In this document: positions 28,441 through 37,478 of the stretch, piece after piece
Layout of the letters: every line of letters begins with the position of its first letter
Position numbering within the stretch: the stretch's first letter is position 1
From: Nitrospirillum amazonense
GTDB lineage: Bacteria > Pseudomonadota > Alphaproteobacteria > Azospirillales > Azospirillaceae
Direction of reading: 5' to 3'
Assembly: GCF_007828045.1 (NCBI RefSeq)
Contig: NZ_VITN01000003.1
Span: 62,001-126,000 of the forward strand
DNA: 64,000 bases
Position numbers and translations under genes: made by a program
Notes under the pieces: model-generated
The model's database searches: none
The model's input: the letters and a program-made list of their open reading frames with translations, nothing else
What the model was told of the DNA's origin: nothing

Positions 28441-29037
28441 TTAGTGCGTGGTCTCTTCGCTCTGAGGGTCTTCGCGGGTGGGGCCGGCACCGTCCCGGTA
28501 GGGATCGGCGATGCCCATGTCCGCCAGGATCGCCGTCTCCAGCCGTTCCATGGTCTCGGCCTCGGCGTCCTCAATGTGATCATAGCCCAATAAGTGCAGC
28601 ACGCCATGGATCACAAGGTGGGTCAAGTGGTTGGCGACGGGTTTGTTCTGTTCCGCCGCCTCCGTCATCAAGGTTTCATACGCCAGGATGATGTCGCCCA
28701 GCAGGTAGGGCGGGCGTTCCATACCTTCCGGCAGCTCAAATTCCTCGTCCTCATCCTCGTCACCCAGCATGGGGAAAGAGAGGACGTTGGTGGGCTTGTC
28801 CTTGCCCCGGTACTGGTGGTTCAGCACCCGCACGGCGGCGTTGTCGGACAGCAGGATGGAAACCTCGCCCTCACCCTCCGGCAGGGCGTCGGCGTCCACC
28901 GCCAGCACCTGGCGCAGGGCCTTGCGCGCGGCGGCGGTCACGAGATCCTCCACGCCGGGGATGGTGGCCTGCCAGTCGCCGGCCTCGACCTCGACGATGA
29001 TCTCCAGGGCGTCGGCCCGGGTCGTGTCCATGGTCAT
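28441..29037 (-). CDS. ybeY: Endoribonuclease YbeY
   Basis: YbeY is a Zn-dependent RNase needed for 16S 3'-end maturation and ribosome quality control. The 198-residue protein carries the metal motif in [21 protein letters not shown] (H-x3-H-x5-H) and [14 protein letters not shown]. An acidic insert ([12 protein letters not shown]) before the motif and an acidic/Thr-rich tail are alphaproteobacterial features. Its ATG overlaps the phoH stop (ATGA), so the two are coupled. Confidence 0.96.
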   Translation of the reverse strand: MTMDTTRADALEIIVEVEAGDWQATIPGVEDLVTAAARKALRQVLAVDADALPEGEGEVSILLSDNAAVRVLNHQYRGKDKPTNVLSFPMLGDEDEDEEFELPEGMERPPYLLGDIILAYETLMTEAAEQNKPVANHLTHLVIHGVLHLLGYDHIEDAEAETMERLETAILADMGIADPYRDGAGPTREDPQSEETTH

Positions 29038-30068
29038 TCCACGGCGTCCACCGGCGCCTTGGCCTTATCCGCCAGGCGCCTTCTGCGGGCGTCGGCGCGG
29101 TCATAGGCGTCGACGATGCGTCCGACCAAGGGATGGCGCACCACGTCGGCGGCGGAGAAGTGGACGAAGGCCGCCCCCTCCACACCCTCCAGCACCTCCA
29201 CCGCCTCGCGCAGGCCGGACTTCACGCCGCTGGGCAGGTCCACCTGGCTGAGGTCGCCGGTGATGGCCATGCGGCTGCCTTCGCCCAGGCGGGTCAGGAA
29301 CATCTTCATCTGCATGGGCGTGGTGTTCTGCGCCTCGTCCAGCACGACGAACGCATTCGCCAGGGTGCGGCCGCGCATGAAGGCCAGGGGCGCCACCTCG
29401 ATCTCGCCCGACACCAGGCGCTTGGCCACCTGCTCCGCCGGCAGCATGTCGTGCAGCGCGTCGTACAGCGGGCGCAGGTAGGGGTCCACCTTCTCGCGCA
29501 TGTCGCCGGGCAGGAAGCCCAGCTTCTCCCCCGCCTCGACCGCCGGGCGGGACAGGACGATGCGATCCACCCGGCCGGTGATCAGCAGCGACACGGCCTG
29601 CGCCATGGCGAGATAGGTCTTGCCCGTGCCGGCGGGGCCCAGGCCGAACACCAGCTCGTTCTCCGCCAGCGCCTTCAGATAGGCGGCCTGGGTGGGGGAG
29701 CGCGGGGTGATGTCGCGGCGGCGGGTCTTCAGCACCGCCTCCGGCCGGGTGATGGAGGCCAGGGCCCGGCCCCGGCTTTCGGCGTCCACGCCGGTGGCGA
29801 TGCGCATGGCGGCATCGACCTCGGCCGGCCCCACGGGCATGCCGCGCTTCAGCCGTTCCCATAGGGCGTCCAGGGCGGCGCGGGCGGCACCCGTGGCATC
29901 CTCGGGCCCGGTGATCGTCAGGCAGTTGCCGCGGCTGATGAGGTTGACGCCCAGTTGGCGCTCGACTCGGCTCAGATACTGCTCATGTTCCCCGAACAGC
30001 AGGGGCAGCAGGCGATTGTCATCGAACTGCAGATCGATACGCTGGTCCGGTCCGGACACTTGGGTCAC
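29034..30068 (-). CDS. PhoH-like ATPase (YbeZ)
   Basis: This 344-residue P-loop ATPase has an N-terminal KH-like part (about 1-100), Walker [16 protein letters not shown], Walker [14 protein letters not shown] and the [25 protein letters not shown] segment typical of PhoH/YbeZ. YbeZ partners with YbeY in rRNA maturation, and here the genes overlap by 4 nt. It starts with GTG, itself overlapping the miaB stop (GTGA). Confidence 0.95.
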   Translation of the reverse strand: MTQVSGPDQRIDLQFDDNRLLPLLFGEHEQYLSRVERQLGVNLISRGNCLTITGPEDATGAARAALDALWERLKRGMPVGPAEVDAAMRIATGVDAESRGRALASITRPEAVLKTRRRDITPRSPTQAAYLKALAENELVFGLGPAGTGKTYLAMAQAVSLLITGRVDRIVLSRPAVEAGEKLGFLPGDMREKVDPYLRPLYDALHDMLPAEQVAKRLVSGEIEVAPLAFMRGRTLANAFVVLDEAQNTTPMQMKMFLTRLGEGSRMAITGDLSQVDLPSGVKSGLREAVEVLEGVEGAAFVHFSAADVVRHPLVGRIVDAYDRADARRRRLADKAKAPVDAVE

Positions 30069-31525
30069 GCCGTCATCTCCTGATGATTGGCCTTGATATC
30101 GGGGCTGATGAAGGACGGGGGGCCGCCCGCGCCCTGCTGGGCCTCGCCGTGCACGCTTTCGGTGGTCACGACCTCGCCGCCCAGGCTACTGGCCGACACC
30201 GCGGTGACGCGCACCGGCACCACCTGGCCCAGCAGGCGGTCGGGGGCGGCGGCGTGGACGGCCTGCATGTAGGGGCTGCGGCCCAGCAGCTGGCCGGCAT
30301 GCTTGCCCCGGCGGTCGAACAGCACCTCCTGCACCGTGCCCAGCAGGCCGGCGTTGAAGGCGCGCTGCTGTTCGGCCAGCAGGTACTGCACCGCCTCCAG
30401 CCGCGCCGACTTGTCGTCCTCGGTCAGGCGGCCCTCCGCCATGGCGGCGGCGGGGGTGCCGGGGCGGGCGCTGTATTTGAAGGAATAGGCGCTGGCGTAG
30501 GTCACGTCGGTGATCAGCCGCAGGGTGGCGGCGAAATCCTCCGCCGTCTCACCGGGGAAGCCGACGATGAAGTCGCTGCTGAGCGCCAAGCCCGGCCGGG
30601 CTTGGCGCAGCTTGTCGACGATGCGGCGGTAGTCGTCGGCCGTGTGCTTGCGGTTCATGGCCGCCAGGATGCGGTCCGACCCGCTTTGCACCGGCAGGTG
30701 GACGAAGGGCATCAGCTGCGGCACCTGGCCGTGGGCGCTGATCAGGTCGTCGTCCATGTCGCGGGGATGGGAGGTGGTGTAGCGGATGCGCCGCAACCCA
30801 TCGATCTCCGCCAGCTCACGGATGAGCCGGCCCAGGCCCCAGGTGCCGGTCCCCCCGGACGATGTGGCCGGCCCTTCGCCGTGGTAGGCGTTGACGTTCT
30901 GGCCCAGCAGGGTGATCTCCACCGTGCCGTTGGCCACCATGCGGCGCGTCTCTTCCAGGATCTGCGCGGCGGACCGGGAATATTCCGCACCCCGCGTGTA
31001 GGGCACGACGCAGAAGGTGCAGAATTTGTCGCAGCCTTCCTGGACGGAGACGAAGGCCGACGGCCCCTGGGGCGTAGCGCCCTCGCCCGGCAGCAGGTCG
31101 AATTTGCTCTCCACCGGAAAATCGGTGTTGATGACGCCGCCGGCGCCACGCACGGCGCGGGTCACCATCTCCGGCAGCTGGTGATAGGTCTGCGGCCCGA
31201 ACACCATGTCGACATGGGGGGCCCGCGCCATGATCTCCGCGCCCTCCGCCTGGGCGACGCAGCCGGCCACGGCGATGATCATGCGCTCGCCCGCCGCCGC
31301 CTTCTCCTGCTGCTGCAGGCGCAGCCGGCCCAGTTCGGAATAAACCTTCTCCGACGCCTTCTCGCGGATGTGGCAGGTGTTGAGGATGACCATGTCGGCC
31401 CCCTCCGCCTGCTCCGCCGGCTCATAGCCCAGCGGCGCCAAAACGTCGGCCATGCGGCCGCTGTCATAAACGTTCATCTGGCAGCCGTAGGTCTTGATGA
31501 ACAGCTTCTTACGCGACGTCGCCAC
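30065..31525 (-). CDS. miaB: tRNA-2-methylthio-N6-isopentenyladenosine-37 synthase
   Basis: MiaB is a radical-SAM methylthiotransferase modifying i6A37 of tRNA. The 486-residue protein has the N-terminal cluster cysteines ([24 protein letters not shown]), the radical-SAM CxxxCxxC in [17 protein letters not shown], and a TRAM domain near the C-terminus. The GTG at 31525 has a strong AAGGAG; the frame extends 15 codons further without support. A Ser/Gly-rich insert ([12 protein letters not shown]) follows QNVNAYHGE. It leads the coupled miaB-phoH-ybeY-corC-lnt operon. Confidence 0.96.
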   Translation of the reverse strand: MATSRKKLFIKTYGCQMNVYDSGRMADVLAPLGYEPAEQAEGADMVILNTCHIREKASEKVYSELGRLRLQQQEKAAAGERMIIAVAGCVAQAEGAEIMARAPHVDMVFGPQTYHQLPEMVTRAVRGAGGVINTDFPVESKFDLLPGEGATPQGPSAFVSVQEGCDKFCTFCVVPYTRGAEYSRSAAQILEETRRMVANGTVEITLLGQNVNAYHGEGPATSSGGTGTWGLGRLIRELAEIDGLRRIRYTTSHPRDMDDDLISAHGQVPQLMPFVHLPVQSGSDRILAAMNRKHTADDYRRIVDKLRQARPGLALSSDFIVGFPGETAEDFAATLRLITDVTYASAYSFKYSARPGTPAAAMAEGRLTEDDKSARLEAVQYLLAEQQRAFNAGLLGTVQEVLFDRRGKHAGQLLGRSPYMQAVHAAAPDRLLGQVVPVRVTAVSASSLGGEVVTTESVHGEAQQGAGGPPSFISPDIKANHQEMTA

Positions 31526-31704
31526 ACCGAACTCCTTGCCGCGCCGGATCACAGGCCGCGGGCACCGCACGAACGGGAAAAAGCGCGCCGGCTCGGGGCT
31601 GGCGCGCTGGCCGTAACATTAGGCGGCCGGGGATCGTAGTCAAGGTGGGGTTCGGCCTGGGCTGATCCGGGCGGCAAGCGGGGCGGAGCACGTCATGACG
31701 CTGG

Positions 31705-32574
31705 TCAGGCCGCCCCGGCCGCCGCTTCCGGCGTGATGCCCGCCGGTGCGGACGATGCGGGGCGGGTGGATGCCAAGGCCCGCGACCAGCGCCCGGACAC
31801 GGCGCGGTCCACGCCGGCGGCCACCACCTGCCAGCAATGGTCGGCCAAGGCCTTGCGGGAGGAGAAGTCCTCCAGCGACACCACGGGGTGGAATTCCACC
31901 CGGATGCGCAGGCGGCCGGCGCCGATCATCTGCCACAGGTGGGGCGGCAGCTCCATGTCGCCATACCAGGCGTACAAGGGACGCAGTTCATGACCCAGCG
32001 GCAGGTCGTCCAGGTGGGTGCAGGTCACGCTGACCGGCTGCACCGCCACCGGGTGGCCGTCCACCTGGGTGTTGGCCACGGCGAACAGGGCGGTCTTGAA
32101 CGGCAGGACGCGGTTGCCGTCGCTGCTGGTGCCCTCGGGGAACAGTACCAAGCTGTCCCCCCCGATCAGGCGGCCCGCCATGTCGTCGCGCTGCTTCCCG
32201 GCCTCGCGCTTGTTGGCGCGGTTGACGAAGACGGTACGCTGCAGCTTGGCCAGCAGGCCGAACAGCGGCCACAAGCCCACCTCGGACTTCGCCACGAAGG
32301 AGCAGTTGATGAGGGAGCCCAGGACCGGAATGTCCAGGTAGGAGGAATGGTTGGAGACGAACAGCGTCGGCCGGCCCACCGACGGTTCACCCACCACATC
32401 GACGTCCAGCGCCAGCATCAACCGGCAGCAGACCCGGTGGTAGAAACGGGGGAAGCGCGCCTGCCCCGGCAGGTTCAGCGATACCAGGACCGCCTGCACC
32501 GGAATGCACAGGAAGGTCCACGCCATGTAGAGGGCCAAGCGCAGGAAACCGGCACGGGTGGAGCCGATCGCCAT
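31705..32574 (-). CDS. 1-acylglycerol-3-phosphate acyltransferase family, OlsA-like
   Basis: This 289-residue PlsC-family acyltransferase has an N-terminal membrane helix, the H-x4-D motif in VSNHSSYLDIPVLG and the substrate motif LFPEGTSSDGNRV. PlsC proteins acylate lysophosphatidate. Lying 50 bp after an olsB homologue on the same strand, it is more likely OlsA, which acylates lyso-ornithine lipid, but the sequence alone cannot separate the two. An Ala/Pro-rich tail of about 20 residues ends the protein. Confidence 0.85.
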   Translation of the reverse strand: MAIGSTRAGFLRLALYMAWTFLCIPVQAVLVSLNLPGQARFPRFYHRVCCRLMLALDVDVVGEPSVGRPTLFVSNHSSYLDIPVLGSLINCSFVAKSEVGLWPLFGLLAKLQRTVFVNRANKREAGKQRDDMAGRLIGGDSLVLFPEGTSSDGNRVLPFKTALFAVANTQVDGHPVAVQPVSVTCTHLDDLPLGHELRPLYAWYGDMELPPHLWQMIGAGRLRIRVEFHPVVSLEDFSSRKALADHCWQVVAAGVDRAVSGRWSRALASTRPASSAPAGITPEAAAGAA

Positions 32575-32624
32575 GGTATGCCCTCCTCCGGACGAGGTTG
32601 CGGATGCGGGGGAAGCGGACAGGA

Positions 32625-33440
32625 TCAGATCAGGGACGAGCCGCGCCGCTCGTAATGGCGCAGGTACTTGTCGGTGATCATGTCGGTCTTCACCACGATA
32701 GAGACGTCGGTGGTGTTGAACTGATGGTCGACCACGGCGCCATCGCCCACGAAACCGCCCAGACGCAGATAGCCCTTGATCAGCGGCGGCACCATGGCCA
32801 GGCCGCGGCGAGGATCCACGTCATGCTCTTCCATCAGCCGCATATCGACGTAGCGGTGCGGCAGGGCCACCGGGCGCAGGGCCGGCGGGGCCAGGTGATG
32901 ATAGTGCAGGTAGGACAGCGGCAGGGCCAGCGCCTTGGGGTCGGTACCGGGCAGGCTGGCGCAGCCGAACAGCAGGTGGATGTCGTGCACGGCGACATAG
33001 GCCGCGATGCCGCGCCACAGCAGCTGCATGGCGTGCCGGCTGCGATAGGCGGCGTCCACGCACGAACGGCCCAGCTCCAGGATCTCGCCCCGGTATTCTT
33101 CCAGGCGGGCGATGTCGTATTCGTCGCAGGAGTAGAAGGAACCGGCGCGGGCGGCGGCGGCGCGGCGGATCAGGCGGTAGGTCCCCACCACCCCGGCGGG
33201 GCCGGCGCCCCGGGCGTGGTCGATGACCAGCAGGTGATCGCACAGCGGGTCGAAATCATCGAAGTCGCGGCGCAGGCGCAGCATCTCCGGCGTCGGGCGC
33301 GCTTCCATCTCTTCGTAGAAGACCTGGTAGCGGATGGCCTGGGCGGCCTCGACCTCAGCCTTGGTTTCGGCGAGGCGGACCTCCAGGCTCCCCATGCGAA
33401 GATCGCCAGAGGTCAGAGCGTCGATCGTGATGTCAGCCAT
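32625..33440 (-). CDS. olsB: L-ornithine N-alpha-acyltransferase-like GNAT protein (OlsB)
   Basis: OlsB uses 3-hydroxyacyl-ACP to acylate ornithine, the first step to phosphate-free ornithine lipids. The 271-residue protein shows the OlsB/hemolysin-like GNAT layout: LEVRLAETKAEVEAAQAIRYQVFYEEM, CDHLLVIDH, GTYRLIR and ILELGRSCVDAAYRS. The frame begins 45 codons upstream, but the start MADITIDALTSGDL at 33440 gives the expected length. The adjacent acyltransferase would complete the pathway. Confidence 0.88.
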   Translation of the reverse strand: MADITIDALTSGDLRMGSLEVRLAETKAEVEAAQAIRYQVFYEEMEARPTPEMLRLRRDFDDFDPLCDHLLVIDHARGAGPAGVVGTYRLIRRAAAARAGSFYSCDEYDIARLEEYRGEILELGRSCVDAAYRSRHAMQLLWRGIAAYVAVHDIHLLFGCASLPGTDPKALALPLSYLHYHHLAPPALRPVALPHRYVDMRLMEEHDVDPRRGLAMVPPLIKGYLRLGGFVGDGAVVDHQFNTTDVSIVVKTDMITDKYLRHYERRGSSLI

Positions 33441-33978
33441 GCTCTCGTTCGCGGTCCTTGAGCGGCGCCAGAGGCGGTCGCGATTTGCGTGACGCGTTCC
33501 CGTTCGAAGTCCTGGCCTGTCGAAGCCGGGCTTACGACCCCCCGGGAGGACGCTTCCGACATTGGCATACCACAAAGCAACGCGGGGCGGTCAACCGACT
33601 CATGCGGGGGAACCCCACCGGGTCACGAAAGATTCACGCGTCTGTTAGGTCGAAGAAACAATCCCCACGGTTTCGCCAAAGCTGTGGAAACGCCCGGCGC
33701 TCGGCTGGCGGCGGGGCCTGTCCAGCGCGCCCGGCACCGATGGGGAGGGCGGCCGCGAATGGCACCATCGCTTGGAAAACGGGTTGGGGCGGTCCGCCCC
33801 CCAACCTTCGCGGGCCCCGGCCCGCACCCATGGCCGAAAGGTGGGCGGCGTGGTCCATTCCGGAGGCCGCAGGGGCGCTGGACGGCCGCGGCGCAGCCCT
33901 GCCCTGCGGCCGGCCGGATCCGGCGTTTCGCCTCGGCCGACAGGCAAAGCCGACCGTGCCGAGGCCTACGCGGGGGTC
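33441..33978 (-). other. 538-bp gene-free stretch between mucR and olsB
   Basis: No frame on either strand shows a recognisable protein. On the minus strand, downstream of mucR, there are two hairpins: GCCTCGGC / GCCGAGGC (33930-33937 / 33958-33965) and GGTTGGGG / CCCCAACC (33782-33789 / 33799-33806). The second is followed on the minus strand by CGTTTTCC, a fair candidate mucR terminator. The right-hand sequence would hold the olsB promoter, which I cannot place confidently. Confidence 0.55.
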
Positions 33979-34392
33979 TCAGGCGTCGCCGCGCGCCCGG
34001 GTTCCCAGCCCGATTTCCTTGGCCAGGCGCGAGCGCTGCTTGGCGTAGTTCGGGGCCACCATGGGGTAATCCGTCGGCAGGGACCACTTCTCGCGGTATT
34101 CCTCGGGCGTCATGTTGTAGGCCGTCTTCAGATGGCGCTTCAGCATTTTCAGCTTTTTTCCATCCTCAAGGCACACAATGTATTCAGGCGTGACCGACCG
34201 CTTGATCGGAACGGCGGGCTGGGGCTTCTCCACCGCCACCGGCTGATCCTGGCCAATGTTGGTCAGCGTCTTGTAGACCTGTTCGATCAGCGCCGTCAGG
34301 TCGGCCGGGGGCACTGTATTATTGGAGACGTGGGCGGAAACAATTTCCGTGGTCAGGGATAACAACTCACTCGCCGCGGACGGACCGGTCAT
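33979..34392 (-). CDS. MucR/Ros-family zinc-finger transcriptional regulator
   Basis: This 137-residue MucR-family protein has an N-terminal helical oligomerisation region and the C-terminal zinc-finger signature YIVCLEDGKKLKMLKRHLKT followed by MTPEEYREKWSLPTDYPMVAPNYA. The second ligand is Asp (C-L-E-D), as in Brucella and Sinorhizobium MucR, not the Cys of Ros. MucR proteins bind AT-rich DNA, control exopolysaccharide, motility and cell-cycle genes, and often repress themselves. The upstream 90 bp are AT-rich enough for such binding (inference). Confidence 0.93.
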   Translation of the reverse strand: MTGPSAASELLSLTTEIVSAHVSNNTVPPADLTALIEQVYKTLTNIGQDQPVAVEKPQPAVPIKRSVTPEYIVCLEDGKKLKMLKRHLKTAYNMTPEEYREKWSLPTDYPMVAPNYAKQRSRLAKEIGLGTRARGDA

Positions 34393-34482
34393 TTTCCTTA
34401 CTCCAAGGATTCAGTACCTGACTTGTATAAGTCTAAACCATAGGCATGGCAATAACGTTCAAGTCCATCGCGTGAGGACAGA

Positions 34483-34734
34483 TTGATAACCGAGACGCCT
34501 ATACCCAGTCTTTTGGATATAACGACACAGGTTTGCCCTATTACCTTTGTGAGAGCCAAGCTTGCGGTGGAAAAGCTGAAGCCAGGTGAAACGCTGGAAA
34601 TTCGGCTCAACAGCGGTGAGCCGCTTCAGAACGTTCCGAGGTCATTGGCCGAACACGGCTATACAGTGGAGTTGCGCGGGCCGGAGCGGATTGATCAGCC
34701 GGAAGGCATACACCGAATACGTGTAACAAAGTAA
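34483..34734 (+). CDS. TusA-family sulfurtransferase-like protein
   Basis: This 83-residue protein has the TusA fold. The sulfur-carrying Cys lies in TTQVCPITFVRAKLAVEKL at about residue 18; the usual CPxP reads CPIT. LKPGETLEIRLNSGEP and the C-terminal beta strand follow. TusA-type proteins relay persulfide sulfur to tRNA thiolation or molybdenum cofactor pathways. The start is TTG with GAGGA upstream. It is the only plus-strand gene between mucR and rimI. The replaced Pro makes the exact subfamily uncertain. Confidence 0.85.
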   Translation: MITETPIPSLLDITTQVCPITFVRAKLAVEKLKPGETLEIRLNSGEPLQNVPRSLAEHGYTVELRGPERIDQPEGIHRIRVTK

Positions 34735-34776
34735 AATCCACCCGCTTATTTTGTTTCCGTGGCCGGGCGTGCGGCT

Positions 34777-35265
34777 TTACACCACGGCATTGGCGTCCAC
34801 CACGCGACGCAGCAGCAGCGCCGCCACCGGCTGGCCGCCAAGGTGGTAGTAATTCGCCCGGCGGCCCACCGGTTCAAACCCTGTGGCGGCGTAAAGACGG
34901 CGGGCCGGCGCGTTGGTCTCCGCCACTTCCAAATAAAGCGCGGCGGCGCCGGCGGTGGCGGCCGTATCGACACAGGCCTGGGTCAGGGCGGTGCCAAGGC
35001 CCCGGCCCCGGGCCGTGGGGGTAACACCGATGGTCAGGATCTCCGCCTCGTCCACCACGGTGCGGATCAGGGCCATGCCCAGGGGTTCCTGCTCATCCTG
35101 GGCGATCAGGGCGGCCACGCCGGGCAGGCCCATGAGATCGGCGATGGCCTGGGCCGACCAGGGCGGTCCGGCCACGTCGGGATCGGCGAAGCACAGGGCG
35201 TGCACCGCCGCCAACACCTCGGCCTCGACCGCTGACGCGGGGCGGATCCACCAGGCGGTCGCCAT
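34777..35265 (-). CDS. rimI: Ribosomal-protein-alanine N-acetyltransferase-like GNAT (RimI)
   Basis: This 162-residue GNAT has the acetyl-CoA loop TIGVTPTARGRGLGTALTQA and the RimI-like LEVAETNAPARRLYAATGFEPVGRRANYY. RimI acetylates the N-terminus of S18. Its start overlaps the tsaB stop by one base (TGATG), the usual tsaB-rimI pairing. In many alphaproteobacteria fur and miaB follow; here mucR, olsB and olsA intervene and no fur is in the window. Confidence 0.9.
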   Translation of the reverse strand: MATAWWIRPASAVEAEVLAAVHALCFADPDVAGPPWSAQAIADLMGLPGVAALIAQDEQEPLGMALIRTVVDEAEILTIGVTPTARGRGLGTALTQACVDTAATAGAAALYLEVAETNAPARRLYAATGFEPVGRRANYYHLGGQPVAALLLRRVVDANAVV

Positions 35266-36032
35266 CAGGCCGGTTTCCCCGGGGCCACCGTGACATCCGG
35301 CGCCCGGATGTAGAGGGGGTTGGCCGGATGGGCGGCCAACACGGCCGGGATGGCCAGCGCCGTCATGCGCGCCACCGCCAGCGCCGGCCCCTCGGCGGAG
35401 AGCGCGGCCACCAAATGGTCACAGCCGGCGATGCTCAGCACCGTCGCCACCGCTGGCGACGCGTCGCCCAGCAGCAGCGGCATGCCGGTCAGGCGGGCGG
35501 CGAAGGCCGGCACGTCGGCCGGCAGCACCGCATCCGGTTCGGACAGGGCCACGCCGGCGGCGTCGAACGCCTGCAGGTAGAAATCCTCGCGCCGGCTGTC
35601 GATGGCGACCAACAGGGGCCGGCCATCGGGCACCGTGCCCCCCAGGCCATGAACGGCGGCGTGGGCGAAGGCCTGCAGGCCGGTGACGCCCATCAGCGGA
35701 CGGCCGGCGGCCAGCGCCAAGCCGCGCGCCGCCGCCAAGCCCACGCGCAGGCCGGTGAAGGCACCGGGGCCGATGGTGACGCCGTAGCGGTCGATGGCGG
35801 CGTAATCCAGCCCGGCCTCGGCCAGCACCTCTTCCACCAGGGGCAGCAGGCGCTCGGCCTGGCCCCGGGCCAGCGCCTCCGCCTTGGCCGCCAGGGCGCG
35901 GGACTGGCCCGTGACGGGATCCACCCGCCACAGGGCCGCGGCGCAGACGCTGGTGGCGGTGTCGATGCCCAATGCTATCGTGGGCCCCGGCACGAAGGCA
36001 TCGGCCGGTGAGCTGGCGCTGGTTTGGCCCAT
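35265..36032 (-). CDS. tsaB: tRNA threonylcarbamoyladenosine biosynthesis protein TsaB
   Basis: TsaB is the scaffold partner of TsaD in making t6A37 of tRNA. The 255-residue actin-fold protein shows LGIDTATSVCAAALW near the N-terminus and the family motif GVTIGPGAFTGLRVGLAAARGLALA. VAIDSRREDFYLQAF follows. It is coupled to rimI and divergent from the D-Ala-D-Ala dipeptidase gene with 62 bp between starts. Confidence 0.94.
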   Translation of the reverse strand: MGQTSASSPADAFVPGPTIALGIDTATSVCAAALWRVDPVTGQSRALAAKAEALARGQAERLLPLVEEVLAEAGLDYAAIDRYGVTIGPGAFTGLRVGLAAARGLALAAGRPLMGVTGLQAFAHAAVHGLGGTVPDGRPLLVAIDSRREDFYLQAFDAAGVALSEPDAVLPADVPAFAARLTGMPLLLGDASPAVATVLSIAGCDHLVAALSAEGPALAVARMTALAIPAVLAAHPANPLYIRAPDVTVAPGKPA

Positions 36033-36094
36033 ATGGCGGTTTCCCTAGAACGTTCCCGAACCCAAGACATACCCAAACGAGGCAGCACGCGACC

Positions 36095-36676
36095 ATGGCG
36101 CCCACCGGTCAACCGCATTTCATGACCATCGCCCCAGAGACGGGGTTCGACGTCGACCTCGACCTTCGCTATGCCACGGCCGACAACCTGACGGGAAGCC
36201 CCCTGTATAGCCGGCCGACCTGCCTGCTGCATCCGGCCGCCGCCGCCTGCCTGGCCCGGGCCGTCACCCGCGCCGGCGCGCTGGGCTTGCGGCTGCGCAT
36301 CTTCGACGCCTATCGCCCGCCGCAGGCGCAGTGGGCGCTGTGGCGGGCCCTGCCGGATCCGGTGTTCATCGCCGACCCCCGCGAGGGCTCAAACCACACG
36401 CGCGGCGTGGCGGTGGATCTGACCCTGGCTCAAGGCGACGGCACGCCGCTGGACATGGGCACGGGCTTCGACGACATGAGCCCGCGCGCCTACCACACCG
36501 ATGACACGGTGCCGGCGGAGGTCCAGCGCAACCGCGCCCTGCTGACGGGCATCATGGCCGTGGCGGGGTGGACACACTACATGTCGGAATGGTGGCACTA
36601 CCAGTTGCCGGACGCCCACCGCTACCCGCTGGTGGACGACGGCGCACTGGGACCCCGCCTTTCCGCCCGAGGGTGA
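36095..36676 (+). CDS. D-alanyl-D-alanine dipeptidase (DdpX/VanX family)
   Basis: This 193-residue Zn metallopeptidase hydrolyses D-Ala-D-Ala. The Zn motif SNHTRGVAVDLTL (SxHxxGxAxD) and the second motif SEWWHYQLPDAHRYPL (ExxH) are both complete, as is the YRPPQAQW segment. No signal peptide is visible, which fits cytoplasmic dipeptide recycling as for E. coli DdpX rather than resistance. No vanH or vanA is nearby. The ATG at 36095 has GAGG about 12 nt upstream; an ATG 27 nt later is an alternative. Confidence 0.9.
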   Translation: MAPTGQPHFMTIAPETGFDVDLDLRYATADNLTGSPLYSRPTCLLHPAAAACLARAVTRAGALGLRLRIFDAYRPPQAQWALWRALPDPVFIADPREGSNHTRGVAVDLTLAQGDGTPLDMGTGFDDMSPRAYHTDDTVPAEVQRNRALLTGIMAVAGWTHYMSEWWHYQLPDAHRYPLVDDGALGPRLSARG

Positions 36677-36712
36677 CGGCCCGAGCCAGCGCCCAGGCCG
36701 TCCGGTCAAACC

Positions 36713-37303
36713 TCAAACGATGCTGCACGCTTCCTCGAACTCCAGGCGTGGCAGGCGCGGAAACACCTTGGACGGATCACCGTAGCCGATGTTGCACAGG
36801 AAGTTGGACTTCACCGTGCTGTCGGGAAAGAACTCAGCATCGACCTTGGCGTTGTCGAAGCCGGACATGGGGCCGCAGTCCAGGCCCAGGGAGCGGGCGG
36901 CCAGCATGAGGTAGGCGCCCTGCAGGGTGCCGTTGCGGAAGGCCGTGGTGCGGGCCAGCTCCTCGCTGCTGGTGAACCAGGACCGGGCGTCGGCATGGGG
37001 GAACAGGCGGGGCAGCTGGTCATAGAAGGCCAGGTCATGGCCGATGATGGCGGTGACCGGCGCCTTCATGGTCTTTTCGGTGTTGTTGCCGGACAGGGCG
37101 GGCTTCAGCCGTTCCTTGCCCTCGGCCGAGGTCACGAAGACGACGCGGGCCGGGCTGCAGTTGGCGCTGGTGGGGCCGAACTTGAACAGGTCATAGAGTT
37201 CGCGCAGCAGCGCCTCGGGCACCGGCTTGTCGATCCAGCCGTTCTGGGTGCGCGCGGTACGGAACAGCAGGTCCTTGCCTGCCTCGGTCAAGGGTTCGCT
37301 CAT
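36713..37303 (-). CDS. Nitroreductase family protein, RutE-like malonic semialdehyde reductase
   Basis: This 196-residue flavin reductase resembles RutE/YdfH. It contains [16 protein letters not shown], the FMN-contact [16 protein letters not shown], and [26 protein letters not shown] near the C-terminus. RutE reduces malonic semialdehyde in uracil breakdown, but no other rut genes are nearby, so the physiological substrate is open. ATG 37303 is chosen over the longer frame because it gives the family N-terminus ([14 protein letters not shown]). Confidence 0.88.
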   Translation of the reverse strand: MSEPLTEAGKDLLFRTARTQNGWIDKPVPEALLRELYDLFKFGPTSANCSPARVVFVTSAEGKERLKPALSGNNTEKTMKAPVTAIIGHDLAFYDQLPRLFPHADARSWFTSSEELARTTAFRNGTLQGAYLMLAARSLGLDCGPMSGFDNAKVDAEFFPDSTVKSNFLCNIGYGDPSKVFPRLPRLEFEEACSIV

Positions 37304-37478
37304 GGGATCCGGTTTCCTGCCTGTGATTGTCCGGGTGGCACCCCGAAGCATGCCGGGGGGTCCGGGGCGCCGCAAGACTGCCGGCTTTGCGGCGCCCGGA
37401 AAATCAAGAAACCGTCAAGAGAGCGGGCGGGCGCGTGCAAGTGGGCCTTGGCAAGTGAGCCTTGGGCAAGTGGGCCCG

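Noticed and set aside
33489-34193. Open frames on both strands in the gap between mucR and olsB
   Set aside because: Compositions are Arg/Gly/Pro-rich noise and some overlap mucR out of frame; no recognisable protein.
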